Shown: piece after piece, positions 17,326 to 25,730 of the stretch
How the letters are laid out: each line of letters starts with the position of its first letter
Numbering within the stretch: position 1 is the stretch's first letter
Origin: Pseudomonadota bacterium
GTDB lineage: Bacteria; Desulfobacterota; Desulfobulbia; Desulfobulbales; Desulfocapsaceae
Direction: 5' to 3'
Assembly: GCA_018820855.1 (NCBI GenBank)
Contig: JAHJNL010000054.1
Location: forward strand, 34,447-98,446
DNA: 64,000 nt
Made by a program: the position numbers and the translations under genes
Notes under the pieces: model-generated
What the model saw: the letters and a program-made list of their open reading frames with translations, nothing else
What the model was told of the DNA's origin: nothing
The model's database searches: none

Positions 17326-19098
17326 ATCAGACAGAACAAAAAAGGACCGGATAATTCTAATCTACTTGATCTGGAAAGCGGTACCTATCTCAAGAAGTGG
17401 ACCGGCCGTCTGCCTGTCGCTCTGCTTTATCCCAACAGTTACGAAGTAGGCGTTTCCAGCCTTGGCTTTCAGCTTGTATACTCCCTCCTCAACGACCACG
17501 ATGAAGTGGTCTGTGAACGATTTTTTCTCCCTGTGGGAAATGCTCCTCTTCGCTCCTTTGAATCCGGTAGAGCGCTTGCTGATTTCCCCTTTCTCTTCTA
17601 CTCCATCAGTTTTGAGCACGACTACCTGAATCTGGTCAGAATGCTCCTTGCCGGAGGAGTTCCTCTTTTTGCCAAAGAAAGGAGTGAAGGACCGGTCGGG
17701 GCCGCTGGTCCTCTGGTGATAGGAGGGGGGGTGGCTACCTTTATGAATCCAGAACCCCTGGCTCCTTTCACCGATATCTTTCTGCTGGGTGAGGCAGAGC
17801 CACTTCTCCCTCCATTGCTTCCTTTCCTTTTTGAACACCTCAATAAAACACCTCGTCTCGATCTGCTTTTCCTCCTTAGTGAAAAACTTGTTGGAGCCTA
17901 TGCGCCCGCGTTGCATACTCCGGCCTGTGACAAGGATGGGCGACAGATCGATTCTCTGCCTGCAGAAGGGCTTCCGGCGCGGATTAAAAAGGCGACAGCT
18001 ATGAATCTGAGCAAGGCTGCCCATTCGCAGCTGCTCAGTCCGGCTGCTGAATTTTCCAGTCTTTATCTCACGGAACTTGGCAGGGGATGCTCAAGGGGGT
18101 GCAGGTTTTGTGCTGCCGGCTTCATCTATAGACCGCCACGTCTCTGGGATGCAGATGCGGTGATTAAAGGGCTTGAAGAACGCTCGTCTGCTGTCAAGCG
18201 TGTGGGGCTGCTCGGTATGGAGATGGCCAAAAGGGAAGAACTGGAAGCCCTTTCTTCATATCTTCTTGAAAGTGGCTGTTCTCTCTCTTTTTCCTCCCTG
18301 CGTGCAGATAGGATTTCAGGGCCACTTCTGAAACTTCTTGGAAGCAGTGGCTTGAAGAGTGTGGCTATAGCCCCCGATGGTGCCTCGGAGCGTCTTCGGC
18401 GCGTGATCAACAAGAACCTGACCGAGGAAGATCTTCTTCTTGCTGCTGAACGTCTGGTGGATACAGGATTGTATAAATTGAAACTGTATCTTATGATAGG
18501 ATTACCCACAGAAACCATGGATGATCTTCAGGAGATGCTGGAACTTGTGAAAAAGATCCGGGAAAGGATGTTACCGGGGGGCAGGGCCAGGGGAAGATTG
18601 TGTGAGATTACCCTGTCCGTAAACTGTTTTGCCCCCAAGCCCTGGACGCCGTTTCAGTTCCATCCCTTTGGTGGAGCAGCGCTCGAAGTCGGAGAGGAAG
18701 GGGATGCGGCAGCTGCTATCAAGTCTCTTAATGCAAAAATCGATTTTTTACGTAAAGGAATACGTTCTGAGGCCAATGTGCGGATGAACCATGACAAACC
18801 GGATAATGTCCTGTTTCAGGCAGTTCTGGCCAGAGGCGATCGACGTCTGGCCAGAGTTCTGGTTACCATGGCGCAAACCGGAGTTCCCTGGAAACAGGCC
18901 ATGCGTAAGAACGGACTGCGACCGGAGACCTTTGCCATTTATCAGTACGGGGAAAATGATTATTTCCCATGGAATATTGTCGATCATTCTATTAAACAGG
19001 AATATCTCTGGCAGGAATATCAAAAGGGTTTTCAGGCTGCGACAACGATTGCCTGCAACACTTCTGTCTGCAAGCGGTGCGGAGTATGCGGTGACTAA
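17326..19098 (+). CDS. B12-binding-type radical SAM protein, start codon unclear
   Basis: Radical SAM protein of the family with a cobalamin-binding-like N-terminus. The cluster motif CSRGCRFC (CxxxCxxC) lies at 18088-18111, and the C-terminus has a second cysteine group (CNTSVCKRCGVCGD). The substrate is unknown. The first in-frame GTG is at 17506, but the frame is open from 17311 and encodes the conserved domain start PVALLYPNSYEVGVSSLGFQ before that GTG. No ATG, GTG or TTG lies between the stop at 17308 and 17506. Candidates are ATC at 17326 behind GGAGAG (17314-17319), or a +1 shift in the A6 run 17338-17343 from ATG 17280. The coordinate given is the ATC, as inference. The stop overlaps the next gene. 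Confidence 0.8.
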   Translation: MRQNKKGPDNSNLLDLESGTYLKKWTGRLPVALLYPNSYEVGVSSLGFQLVYSLLNDHDEVVCERFFLPVGNAPLRSFESGRALADFPFLFYSISFEHDYLNLVRMLLAGGVPLFAKERSEGPVGAAGPLVIGGGVATFMNPEPLAPFTDIFLLGEAEPLLPPLLPFLFEHLNKTPRLDLLFLLSEKLVGAYAPALHTPACDKDGRQIDSLPAEGLPARIKKATAMNLSKAAHSQLLSPAAEFSSLYLTELGRGCSRGCRFCAAGFIYRPPRLWDADAVIKGLEERSSAVKRVGLLGMEMAKREELEALSSYLLESGCSLSFSSLRADRISGPLLKLLGSSGLKSVAIAPDGASERLRRVINKNLTEEDLLLAAERLVDTGLYKLKLYLMIGLPTETMDDLQEMLELVKKIRERMLPGGRARGRLCEITLSVNCFAPKPWTPFQFHPFGGAALEVGEEGDAAAAIKSLNAKIDFLRKGIRSEANVRMNHDKPDNVLFQAVLARGDRRLARVLVTMAQTGVPWKQAMRKNGLRPETFAIYQYGENDYFPWNIVDHSIKQEYLWQEYQKGFQAATTIACNTSVCKRCGVCGD

Positions 19099-20551
19099 AA
19101 AAAAAGACCTCCCTGCAATCAATAATCCGGAGCATCTGCAACAATTAAGGGCTGGATTCATGCCTTTCCAGCTGGTAAAATATTTTTCCTTTACCAGTCT
19201 TGCTGTGATCTTGATCTTTACCCTTGTTCTTTCCTGGATTATTTCCAACAATGCCCGGACGGTCATGCTTGATCAGAGTGAGGCCTACTCACTTCTCCTT
19301 GCCGAGAATCTGAATCAGCAGGTGTTCAGGAGTTTTGTTCTGCCCACTGTAGTCACTTACGGTAAAATTGCTCTTTCAAACCCGGATCAATTTCAGAACC
19401 TGGATCGTGTGGTTCGTAATGCCACGGAAGGCATGAAGGTGGAAACGGTGACCATTTATGATTCCACAGTCAACATCATCTCCTATTCTACCGATGAAGA
19501 GCAGGTAGGAAAGAAGGACATGGGAGGGTTGGAGTACTTAAAGGCGTTGGCAGGGACACAAAACTCTCAGATCGTTTCCAGTGGTTCGGTTCTGAGCCTT
19601 TTGCCAGGTACTGCACCCGTCCATTGCAGACTCAAGACCTTTATTCCCTTCCGGCAGGTACGAGGTGACAAACGTTCCACTGATCTGATTATGGGAGTAA
19701 TTGAGATTACTCAGGATCTTTCTCGTGAATACTCGGCAATTATGCAGTTGCAGGGAAGGATCATTCTGGTTTCTTCTCTGGTCATGGCTATTCTCTTTCT
19801 GGTGCTGCGCACCATTGTCAGTCGTGCAGATAAGATCATGGAGAAAAGAGTACATGAACGACTGAGTCTTGAAGAAAAGCTCAACCGTGCTGAACGGCTG
19901 GCCCATCTCGGAACCATGGTGGCCACGGTCTCTCACGAGATCAAGAGTCCTCTCGGCATTGTTCGTTCCACTGCTGAAATCCTGTATAAAAGGATCAAGA
20001 AGGTGGCTCCGGGTAATGAAAATCTGGCCGAGATCATTGTGGCTGAAACCACCCGTCTCAATAATATCGTGATGGAATTTCTTGATTTTGCCAGGCCTCA
20101 GATGATCAAGCTCACTCCAGTGGATATAAACGACAATATCAGCAAGGCCCTGCAGTTCATTGACGCCAAGTTACAGGAACAGAAAATTGCTCTGGAAACT
20201 GATTTTCACCCGAAAATCGGGAAAATTTCTATTGACCCTGACCTCTTTTACCGGGCCTTGCTCAATATTCTGGTAAATGCTATCCAGGCTATGCCTGAGG
20301 GCGGGGTGTTGCGGGTGAATACCGGAATAGTGGAATCTGACGGATCGGTTTTTATCTCTATCCAGGATAGCGGCATAGGGATGAGTGAAGAAAAAGCGGC
20401 CGAGATCTTCAAACCTTTCTTTACCGATAAAAATCGGGGAACCGGACTGGGACTGGCTATTACCAAAAATATTGTGGAACAGCATCATGGGACTATTTCT
20501 GTGATCAGCAGGGAAAATGAAGGAAGCACTTTTACCATCACCCTTCCCTGA
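19091..20551 (+). CDS. Membrane sensor histidine kinase
   Basis: Two-component sensor kinase, about 486 residues. A transmembrane helix near 33-54, a periplasmic sensor region of about 180 residues, a second helix (near IILVSSLVMAILFLVL), then HisKA with SHEIKSPLG (phospho-acceptor His282) and an HATPase domain with NILVNAIQAMP, DSGIGMSEE and GTGLGLAI. No cognate receiver gene adjoins it. The start is taken at GTG 19091, inside the end of the radical SAM gene and preceded by GGAG, which implies coupling; the frame stays open further upstream but only overlaps the radical SAM domain. The next gene overlaps its 3' end by 35 bp. Confidence 0.88.
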   Translation: MTKKKDLPAINNPEHLQQLRAGFMPFQLVKYFSFTSLAVILIFTLVLSWIISNNARTVMLDQSEAYSLLLAENLNQQVFRSFVLPTVVTYGKIALSNPDQFQNLDRVVRNATEGMKVETVTIYDSTVNIISYSTDEEQVGKKDMGGLEYLKALAGTQNSQIVSSGSVLSLLPGTAPVHCRLKTFIPFRQVRGDKRSTDLIMGVIEITQDLSREYSAIMQLQGRIILVSSLVMAILFLVLRTIVSRADKIMEKRVHERLSLEEKLNRAERLAHLGTMVATVSHEIKSPLGIVRSTAEILYKRIKKVAPGNENLAEIIVAETTRLNNIVMEFLDFARPQMIKLTPVDINDNISKALQFIDAKLQEQKIALETDFHPKIGKISIDPDLFYRALLNILVNAIQAMPEGGVLRVNTGIVESDGSVFISIQDSGIGMSEEKAAEIFKPFFTDKNRGTGLGLAITKNIVEQHHGTISVISRENEGSTFTITLP

Positions 20552-21185
20552 TCAGGAAAAAACCAGAGGCCTGCGTCTCTGTGGGCTGTCTTTCCTCGGC
20601 AATGGTCCCTATAGCCTTGATATTCTGCCAGGTGAATGTGTCGGACTCACAGGGCGTTCAGGAGTGGGCAAGACCCAGCTGCTGCGGGCAGTGGCCGATG
20701 TGATTGTCCACGAGGGTGATTGTCTGCTCGATGGCACAGCCTGTTCCGCTGTGGAACCACATGTCTGGAGAAAGACAGTGGCCATGGTTCCAGCTGAATC
20801 GTTCTGGTGGTATGACACTGTTGCTCCCCATTTCGCAGGTGGGATGGAGCAGGGGCAATCCCTAGAATTGCTTGGGAAGATGGGATTTCCGGCAGATGTC
20901 GGAACATGGCGGGTCAGCCGGCTTTCTACAGGTGAGCGGCAGCGTCTGTCCCTTGTGCGCAGCCTGAGCAGTGCTCCCCGGGCGCTTCTCCTTGATGAGC
21001 CGACTTCGGCCCTGGACCGGGAGATGGTCCAGGTTGTGGAGGAGATTATCAGAGATATCTGCCGGAAAAGGAAGAGCATCTGCCTCTGGGTCAGTCATGA
21101 CCGGGAACAGCTTGCCCGGATGGCCAACAGGATTTACCGGGTTGAAGCACAGATGCTGGTAGAGGAGACGAACGAATGCATGTGA
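20517..21185 (+). CDS. ABC transporter ATP-binding protein, FetA/YbbL type
   Basis: ATPase subunit of a FetAB-like exporter. 222 residues. Walker A GRSGVGKT at 46-53, signature LSTGERQRLSLVR, Walker B ALLLDEPTSALD, and the switch histidine in WVSHDRE. In E. coli FetAB (YbbLM) is linked to iron export and oxidative stress resistance; the substrate here is not shown by the sequence. It overlaps the kinase gene upstream and the permease gene downstream (10 bp). Confidence 0.88.
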   Translation: MKEALLPSPFPDQEKTRGLRLCGLSFLGNGPYSLDILPGECVGLTGRSGVGKTQLLRAVADVIVHEGDCLLDGTACSAVEPHVWRKTVAMVPAESFWWYDTVAPHFAGGMEQGQSLELLGKMGFPADVGTWRVSRLSTGERQRLSLVRSLSSAPRALLLDEPTSALDREMVQVVEEIIRDICRKRKSICLWVSHDREQLARMANRIYRVEAQMLVEETNECM

Positions 21186-21979
21186 TCTCTCTTGGTGCTG
21201 TAGATCTCGGGCTTGCCGCGTTTCTGCTCCTGTTGCTCGCTGCGACCAGTTTTCGTATCGGGCTTGGCTTGGAAAAGAGGATGGTTATTTCCGGTGTGCG
21301 GATGACCGTGCAGTTGCTGCTCATCGGCCTGGTTTTAAAGGTTCTGTTTGCCAGTTCTAGTCTCTGGCTGGTACTCAGTATGGCAACTGTCATGCTTCTT
21401 GTTGCCGGCTACGAGGTGTGGGCCCGGCAGAAGCGTAAATTGTCCGGGGCCAGGGGATATCTCATCAGCACGGTTTCCATGCTGATTTCTTCTTTCACCG
21501 TTACCTTCCTGGCACTGACAATCATGGTGGGCGTTGATCCCTGGTATACCCCGCAGTATGCCATTCCTCTCCTCGGCATGCTCCTGGGAAATACCATGAA
21601 CGGGGTGGCCCTGGCCTCTGATCGTTTGACCACGGAACTATATAATCAGCGCTCCATGGTGGAGCAGCGCCTGCTGCTGGGACAGAACTGGCAGGAGGCA
21701 AGTGGTGATATCCGACGGGATTGTATGCGTACCGGGATGATCCCCATCATCAACTCCATGGCCGCAGCCGGAGTTGTCAGCCTGCCGGGGATGATGACCG
21801 GACAGATCCTCGGCGGTTCGTCACCGTTGGATGCAGTAAAGTACCAGATCCTGATCATGTTCCTCATTGCCGCCGGTACCGGCTTCGGTGTCCTGTCCGC
21901 CATCTGGCTGATCAGCCGTCAGCTTTTTGACAACCGCCAGCGGCTGGTTCTTGACGAGTTGACGGTTGTCAAAGAATGA
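21176..21979 (+). CDS. ABC transporter permease, FetB/YbbM (UPF0014) type
   Basis: 267-residue integral membrane protein with about seven hydrophobic helices and UPF0014 family motifs (MLLGNTMNGVALASDRL, MMTGQILGGSSPLDAVKYQ). Partner of the ATPase encoded just upstream with a 10-bp overlap. Together they resemble the E. coli putative iron exporter FetAB. In this window the pair is coupled to a sensor kinase rather than standing alone. Confidence 0.88.
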   Translation: MHVISLGAVDLGLAAFLLLLLAATSFRIGLGLEKRMVISGVRMTVQLLLIGLVLKVLFASSSLWLVLSMATVMLLVAGYEVWARQKRKLSGARGYLISTVSMLISSFTVTFLALTIMVGVDPWYTPQYAIPLLGMLLGNTMNGVALASDRLTTELYNQRSMVEQRLLLGQNWQEASGDIRRDCMRTGMIPIINSMAAAGVVSLPGMMTGQILGGSSPLDAVKYQILIMFLIAAGTGFGVLSAIWLISRQLFDNRQRLVLDELTVVKE

Positions 21980-22237
21980 CTGGAAAATATGACAAGTCAA
22001 TACGTTGTAGTTGTGTAACTGCGCTCTGAGATGTTTTCCCGGAAAGAGCAGATAACAACATACAAAGTACAACTATAGAAAGGAAAGAGCATCTAAGAAC
22101 ATTATGATAGGGTGAAGATGGGCGCAAGTTTCAGGGGTGTCCTTCCGGTTGAGCCTTTTGGCGTGCACTTCGCCTTTGCCGATACATATTTTGAGAGAGT
22201 AGATGGGAAATCAGACTGAAAAACGGAAAGTTCTTCC
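21980..22237. other. Gap before rsgA with a possible 33-residue ORF
   Basis: No established gene. An ATG at 22118, behind GGTGAAG, opens a 33-codon frame ending at 22219 whose product begins MGASFRGVLPVEPFGVHF. It may be a remnant or a small protein; no family is recognised. Confidence 0.25.
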
Positions 22238-23245
22238 ATGGAATTGATTCAACTGGGATTGGAGCCTTGGTTCATAAAGCAGGCCGTTGAACTCTGTACA
22301 CCTGAACAGCGAATTGCGCGGGTAACTGCGGTTGATCGAGGCTGGTATGTCGTCAGGAATGAGGATGGAGAAGGATCCGCCAGGGTAACCGGTAAATTTC
22401 TGCATTCTACTGAATCTACGAGCGATATGCCTTGCGTTGGTGATTGGGTCTGTTTGCATTACGACTCTGAAAATTCAGCGTGCATCCATACGATTCTGCC
22501 TAGAAAATCGTTTCTGGGACGGAAATCTGCCGGGAAGAATATCGAGTTTCAGATGATCGCTGCCAATATCGATGTAGCCTTCATTGTTCAGTCGTGCCAC
22601 TACGATTTTAATGTACCCAGACTTGAGCGCTATCTGGTGATGGCGAATGAAGGTCATGTTGAACCAGTACTTGTTCTGACTAAAACAGATTTGGTCAGTG
22701 CAGATGAATTGGAACAATTAATTTTGGAAATTCGTCGTGGAGGGATTAGCGCAAGAATTGTTGCTCTCAGCAATGTAACCGGAGCTGGGTTAGACCAGAT
22801 CAAAGAGCTTATGGGCTTTGGCAAAACATACTGTCTACTTGGCTCCTCAGGAGTGGGAAAGACGACGCTCATAAACCAACTCACTGGCCAGGATACATTA
22901 AAAACTGGGACAGTAAGTGATTCCGGAGAAGGACGACACACGACAATACGTCGTCAACTTATTGTGTTGGAACAGGGCGCCATGATTGTCGACACGCCAG
23001 GAATGCGAGAGGTGGGCATTTTTGCTGGTAGCGAAGGAATGGATGAACTCTTCGATGATATTCAAGAATTAGCCCTTAGTTGCCGTTTTAGCAATTGCGG
23101 TCACAGTAATGAACCTGGATGTGCAGTTTTGCAGGCCATAAAAGACGGTAAACTGAATCAGGAACATTATGGGAATTATGTAAAGCTCAAGAAAGAGTCA
23201 GAGGTTAATGAGACCTCCTATGCTGATAAGCGGAAAAAAAGATAA
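22238..23245 (+). CDS. rsgA: Ribosome small subunit-dependent GTPase RsgA
   Basis: Circularly permuted GTPase that helps late 30S subunit maturation. 335 residues: an N-terminal OB-fold region (about 40-100), the permuted G domain with G4 TKTD (about residues 148-151), G1 GSSGVGKT at 202-209 and G3 DTPG, then the zinc knuckle with Cys282, Cys287, His289 and Cys295. All key residues are present. GGAAAG lies about 7 bp before the ATG. It stands apart from its neighbours on both sides. Confidence 0.94.
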   Translation: MELIQLGLEPWFIKQAVELCTPEQRIARVTAVDRGWYVVRNEDGEGSARVTGKFLHSTESTSDMPCVGDWVCLHYDSENSACIHTILPRKSFLGRKSAGKNIEFQMIAANIDVAFIVQSCHYDFNVPRLERYLVMANEGHVEPVLVLTKTDLVSADELEQLILEIRRGGISARIVALSNVTGAGLDQIKELMGFGKTYCLLGSSGVGKTTLINQLTGQDTLKTGTVSDSGEGRHTTIRRQLIVLEQGAMIVDTPGMREVGIFAGSEGMDELFDDIQELALSCRFSNCGHSNEPGCAVLQAIKDGKLNQEHYGNYVKLKKESEVNETSYADKRKKR

Positions 23246-23346
23246 AATCTTAGGGAAAATAAAGTGACCTGCAACACTCTTGGCTTCTTAAAGTGTAAGT
23301 TAAAGTTGACGTTATTATATTCAACAAGGGCAGAAGGTTCGGAAAA

Positions 23347-23370
23347 TTGACCTTCTCTTGAGAAGGTCAA
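23347..23370. repeat. Perfect 24-bp palindrome
   Basis: Arms TTGACCTTCTC and GAGAAGGTCAA pair perfectly around a 2-nt centre, about 100 bp after rsgA and 260 bp before the CoA-disulfide reductase gene. There is no T tract, so a regulator binding site is as likely as a terminator. The rest of 23246-23631 shows nothing else recognisable. Confidence 0.5.
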
Positions 23371-23631
23371 TACATCCTCACTCTGGCCCACTCGTTAGAT
23401 CTTCTTGTCATACGTTCCTTATAACTGTCAAATGCTGATATCCTTTGTGAATTGTTTTCTTTTCTGCTTGTAATTTGTCCCTATATATTGTTCATTTGCT
23501 CGTATAAAAAGAAATCTAATACAGGGAAATGGACAGCAGGGTGATGAAGAGCCTGGTCGTTGATGGAGGAGTTTGCGGCTGTGCCACTGTGGCGTCTTGT
23601 CTTTTTCCCATACTTTTTCTGGAGGCTTAAG

Positions 23632-25356
23632 ATGAGCAAGAAAATAGTAATTGTAGGTGGTGTGGCCGCTGGCCCCAAGGCAGCATGTCGTGTGAAACGT
23701 CTGATGCAGGATGCAGAAGTCACCATCATTGATCAGGATACTCTGTTTTCTTATGGCGGCTGCGGTATTCCCTATTATGTCTCTGGTGACGTGTCCGATG
23801 AGGCGGAGCTTCGTTCTACAAGTTTTCATATGGTTCGTAATGAGGACTTTTTTGAAAATGCCAAAGGAGTGACTGTAAAGAGCGGTACCAGGGCTGTAGC
23901 CATTGATCGTAAGGCAAAAACAGTCAAGGTGGAGATCGTGGCCAGTGGGGAAAAACAGGAAATCCCCTATGATACGCTCATGATTGCCACCGGTTCGCGT
24001 CCCTTTGTCCTTCCTATCCCCGGCAACGATCTTGACGGAGTCTTTACCATCTCCGATCTGCATAAGGCCATTGAGATTAAGGACCGGATCGCCAAGGGCA
24101 AGGTGGGAAAAGCAGTGGTTATCGGCGGCGGGGCAATCGGTCTGGAAATGGCCGAGGCCTTTAAGGATCTTTGGGGCGTGGAGACTACTATTGTAGAGTT
24201 CATGCCTCAGATTCTGCCCCGCATCGTGGATTTCCCCATAGCATCCATGGTGACCAAACACATGCGGGACAATGAGGTGGACATCTTTTTGGGTGAAGGT
24301 GCCGAAGAGATTCTGGGCAAGGATGGGAAGGTCACAGGGCTGCGCACAGCCAAGCGTACTCTCGAAGCCGATATCGTGATCATGGCGGCAGGTGTGCGGC
24401 CGCGTTCGGAGATTGCAGCAGAAGCCGGTCTGCAGATTTCACCCATGGGGGCTATTGTTGTCAACGAACGGATGCAAACATCCGATCCCTCCATTTACGC
24501 GGCAGGTGACTGTATTGAGGTTATGCACCTGGTCAGCGGCAAGAAATTTTATGCACCCCTTGGGTCTTTGGCCAATAAAGAAGGGCGGGTGGTCGGAGAT
24601 AATATGGCAGGAATTCCCTCTACCTTTAAGGGGGCAGTTGGCAGTTTCATTATGAAGGCCTTTGATGTCTGTGTTGGTGCCACAGGCCTCAGTCTTGAGG
24701 TGGCAAAGGCAGAGGGCTTTGATGCAGATGTGGCCTTAACCGCCCCCTCTGATCGGGCCCATTTCTTTCCCACCGAGGCTGTCGTCTGTTTTCAGATGGT
24801 TTTTGACCGCCGTACCCGCCGGGTTCTCGGGTTACAGGGCTTCGGGCCCATGGGCGATGGCATTTCTGCCCGTATCGACGCTGCCGCAGCTTACATATCC
24901 ATGGGGGCCACCATCGATGATTTCGGGACCCTGGAGATGGCCTATGCCCCGCCGTTTTCTGCAGCGATTGATTCTATCAATGCGGTAGCATATGTGGCGG
25001 ATAATCTCTGTGATGGTCGGCTCCGCAAAACTACCCTGGAATCCTTTCTTGCCTGGATGGAAGACTTTGCCACTCAGCCTGACTGGGTGGCCCTTGATAT
25101 CCGTCATCCTAAAGAGACAGGACCGTTTGTGGAGAAGTTTGGTGCAGACAAGTGGGTTTCTATTCCCTACAATGAGGTTCGTGCCCGGTATGAAGAACTT
25201 CCCAAGGATAAAAAACTTATTATCCTTTGCGATGCAGGGACCCGTTCTTTTGAGATTCAGAGTTTCCTGGAAAGTGTGAATTGCAGCAATACACTGGTTC
25301 TCGGTGGCGGATTTAACATGGTTCGCAGGATTGGCGTGGACTGGTATCCGCAATAA
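23632..25356 (+). CDS. CoA-disulfide reductase/persulfide reductase-like flavoprotein with C-terminal rhodanese domain
   Basis: FAD/NAD(P)H pyridine nucleotide-disulfide oxidoreductase, 574 residues. N-terminal FAD site IVIVGGVAAGPKAA, single redox cysteine Cys44 in SYGGCGIPYY, NAD(P)H site VIGGGAIGLEMAEAF, second FAD motif IYAAGDC, a dimerisation domain, and from about residue 470 a rhodanese domain with active-site loop CDAGTRS (Cys533). Relatives with this fusion reduce CoA disulfide, CoA persulfide or polysulfide with NADH, so a role in cytoplasmic zero-valent sulfur handling is likely; the exact substrate is inference. The start at ATG 23632 is set by GGAGG at 23621-23625. Monocistronic, with a terminator after it. 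Confidence 0.88.
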   Translation: MSKKIVIVGGVAAGPKAACRVKRLMQDAEVTIIDQDTLFSYGGCGIPYYVSGDVSDEAELRSTSFHMVRNEDFFENAKGVTVKSGTRAVAIDRKAKTVKVEIVASGEKQEIPYDTLMIATGSRPFVLPIPGNDLDGVFTISDLHKAIEIKDRIAKGKVGKAVVIGGGAIGLEMAEAFKDLWGVETTIVEFMPQILPRIVDFPIASMVTKHMRDNEVDIFLGEGAEEILGKDGKVTGLRTAKRTLEADIVIMAAGVRPRSEIAAEAGLQISPMGAIVVNERMQTSDPSIYAAGDCIEVMHLVSGKKFYAPLGSLANKEGRVVGDNMAGIPSTFKGAVGSFIMKAFDVCVGATGLSLEVAKAEGFDADVALTAPSDRAHFFPTEAVVCFQMVFDRRTRRVLGLQGFGPMGDGISARIDAAAAYISMGATIDDFGTLEMAYAPPFSAAIDSINAVAYVADNLCDGRLRKTTLESFLAWMEDFATQPDWVALDIRHPKETGPFVEKFGADKWVSIPYNEVRARYEELPKDKKLIILCDAGTRSFEIQSFLESVNCSNTLVLGGGFNMVRRIGVDWYPQ

Positions 25357-25376
25357 GCTTTTTTCCATTGCCCATC

Positions 25377-25423
25377 TGCAGGAGAGGAACTGTTCCGGTT
25401 CTTCTCCTGCAAATTCCTTTTTT
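25377..25423 (+). terminator. Rho-independent terminator
   Basis: TGCAGGAGA (25377-25385) pairs with TCTCCTGCA (25403-25411), the inner GAAC/GTTC extends the stem, and T6 follows at 25418-25423. It sits just after the CoA-disulfide reductase stop. The remaining gap to 25730 is AT-rich with no further feature I can support. Confidence 0.75.
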
Positions 25424-25730
25424 GCTTCCATCTGCATTGTTTTTCTTTCTTTTATAGCTCTTTGTGGACAACTTTCCATAGTTTATGCTATCTTACTTTA
25501 TTGACTTACAGACAATTTTCTTCCTTTTCCACAACTGGCAAGACATTTTCATCCCCCAAAGGGTGTTAGAGAGATCTTTTAAGGGTAGTATATCCGCTCT
25601 ATAAAAATATGATGGCTCTTATTCCGGTGCCTCATTTATTGGGAATACAGTACAGTGAGCTTGCAAAATGGTGGGGCTTGCCGATGAACTGTTCTATGTC
25701 CTGAGCAAAATATAAAATGTGAGAAGCTTC

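Noticed and set aside
18791..19090. Upstream extension of the histidine kinase frame
   Set aside because: Overlaps the conserved end of the radical SAM gene and encodes no known domain; GTG 19091 is the sensible start.
22156..22172. GG-N10-GC spacing upstream of rsgA resembling a sigma-54 promoter
   Set aside because: Only the GG and GC fit; the flanking bases depart from TGGCAC and TTGC, so the match is probably chance.
23428..24261. 277-codon minus-strand frame over the CoA-disulfide reductase
   Set aside because: Antisense to a conserved FAD domain.
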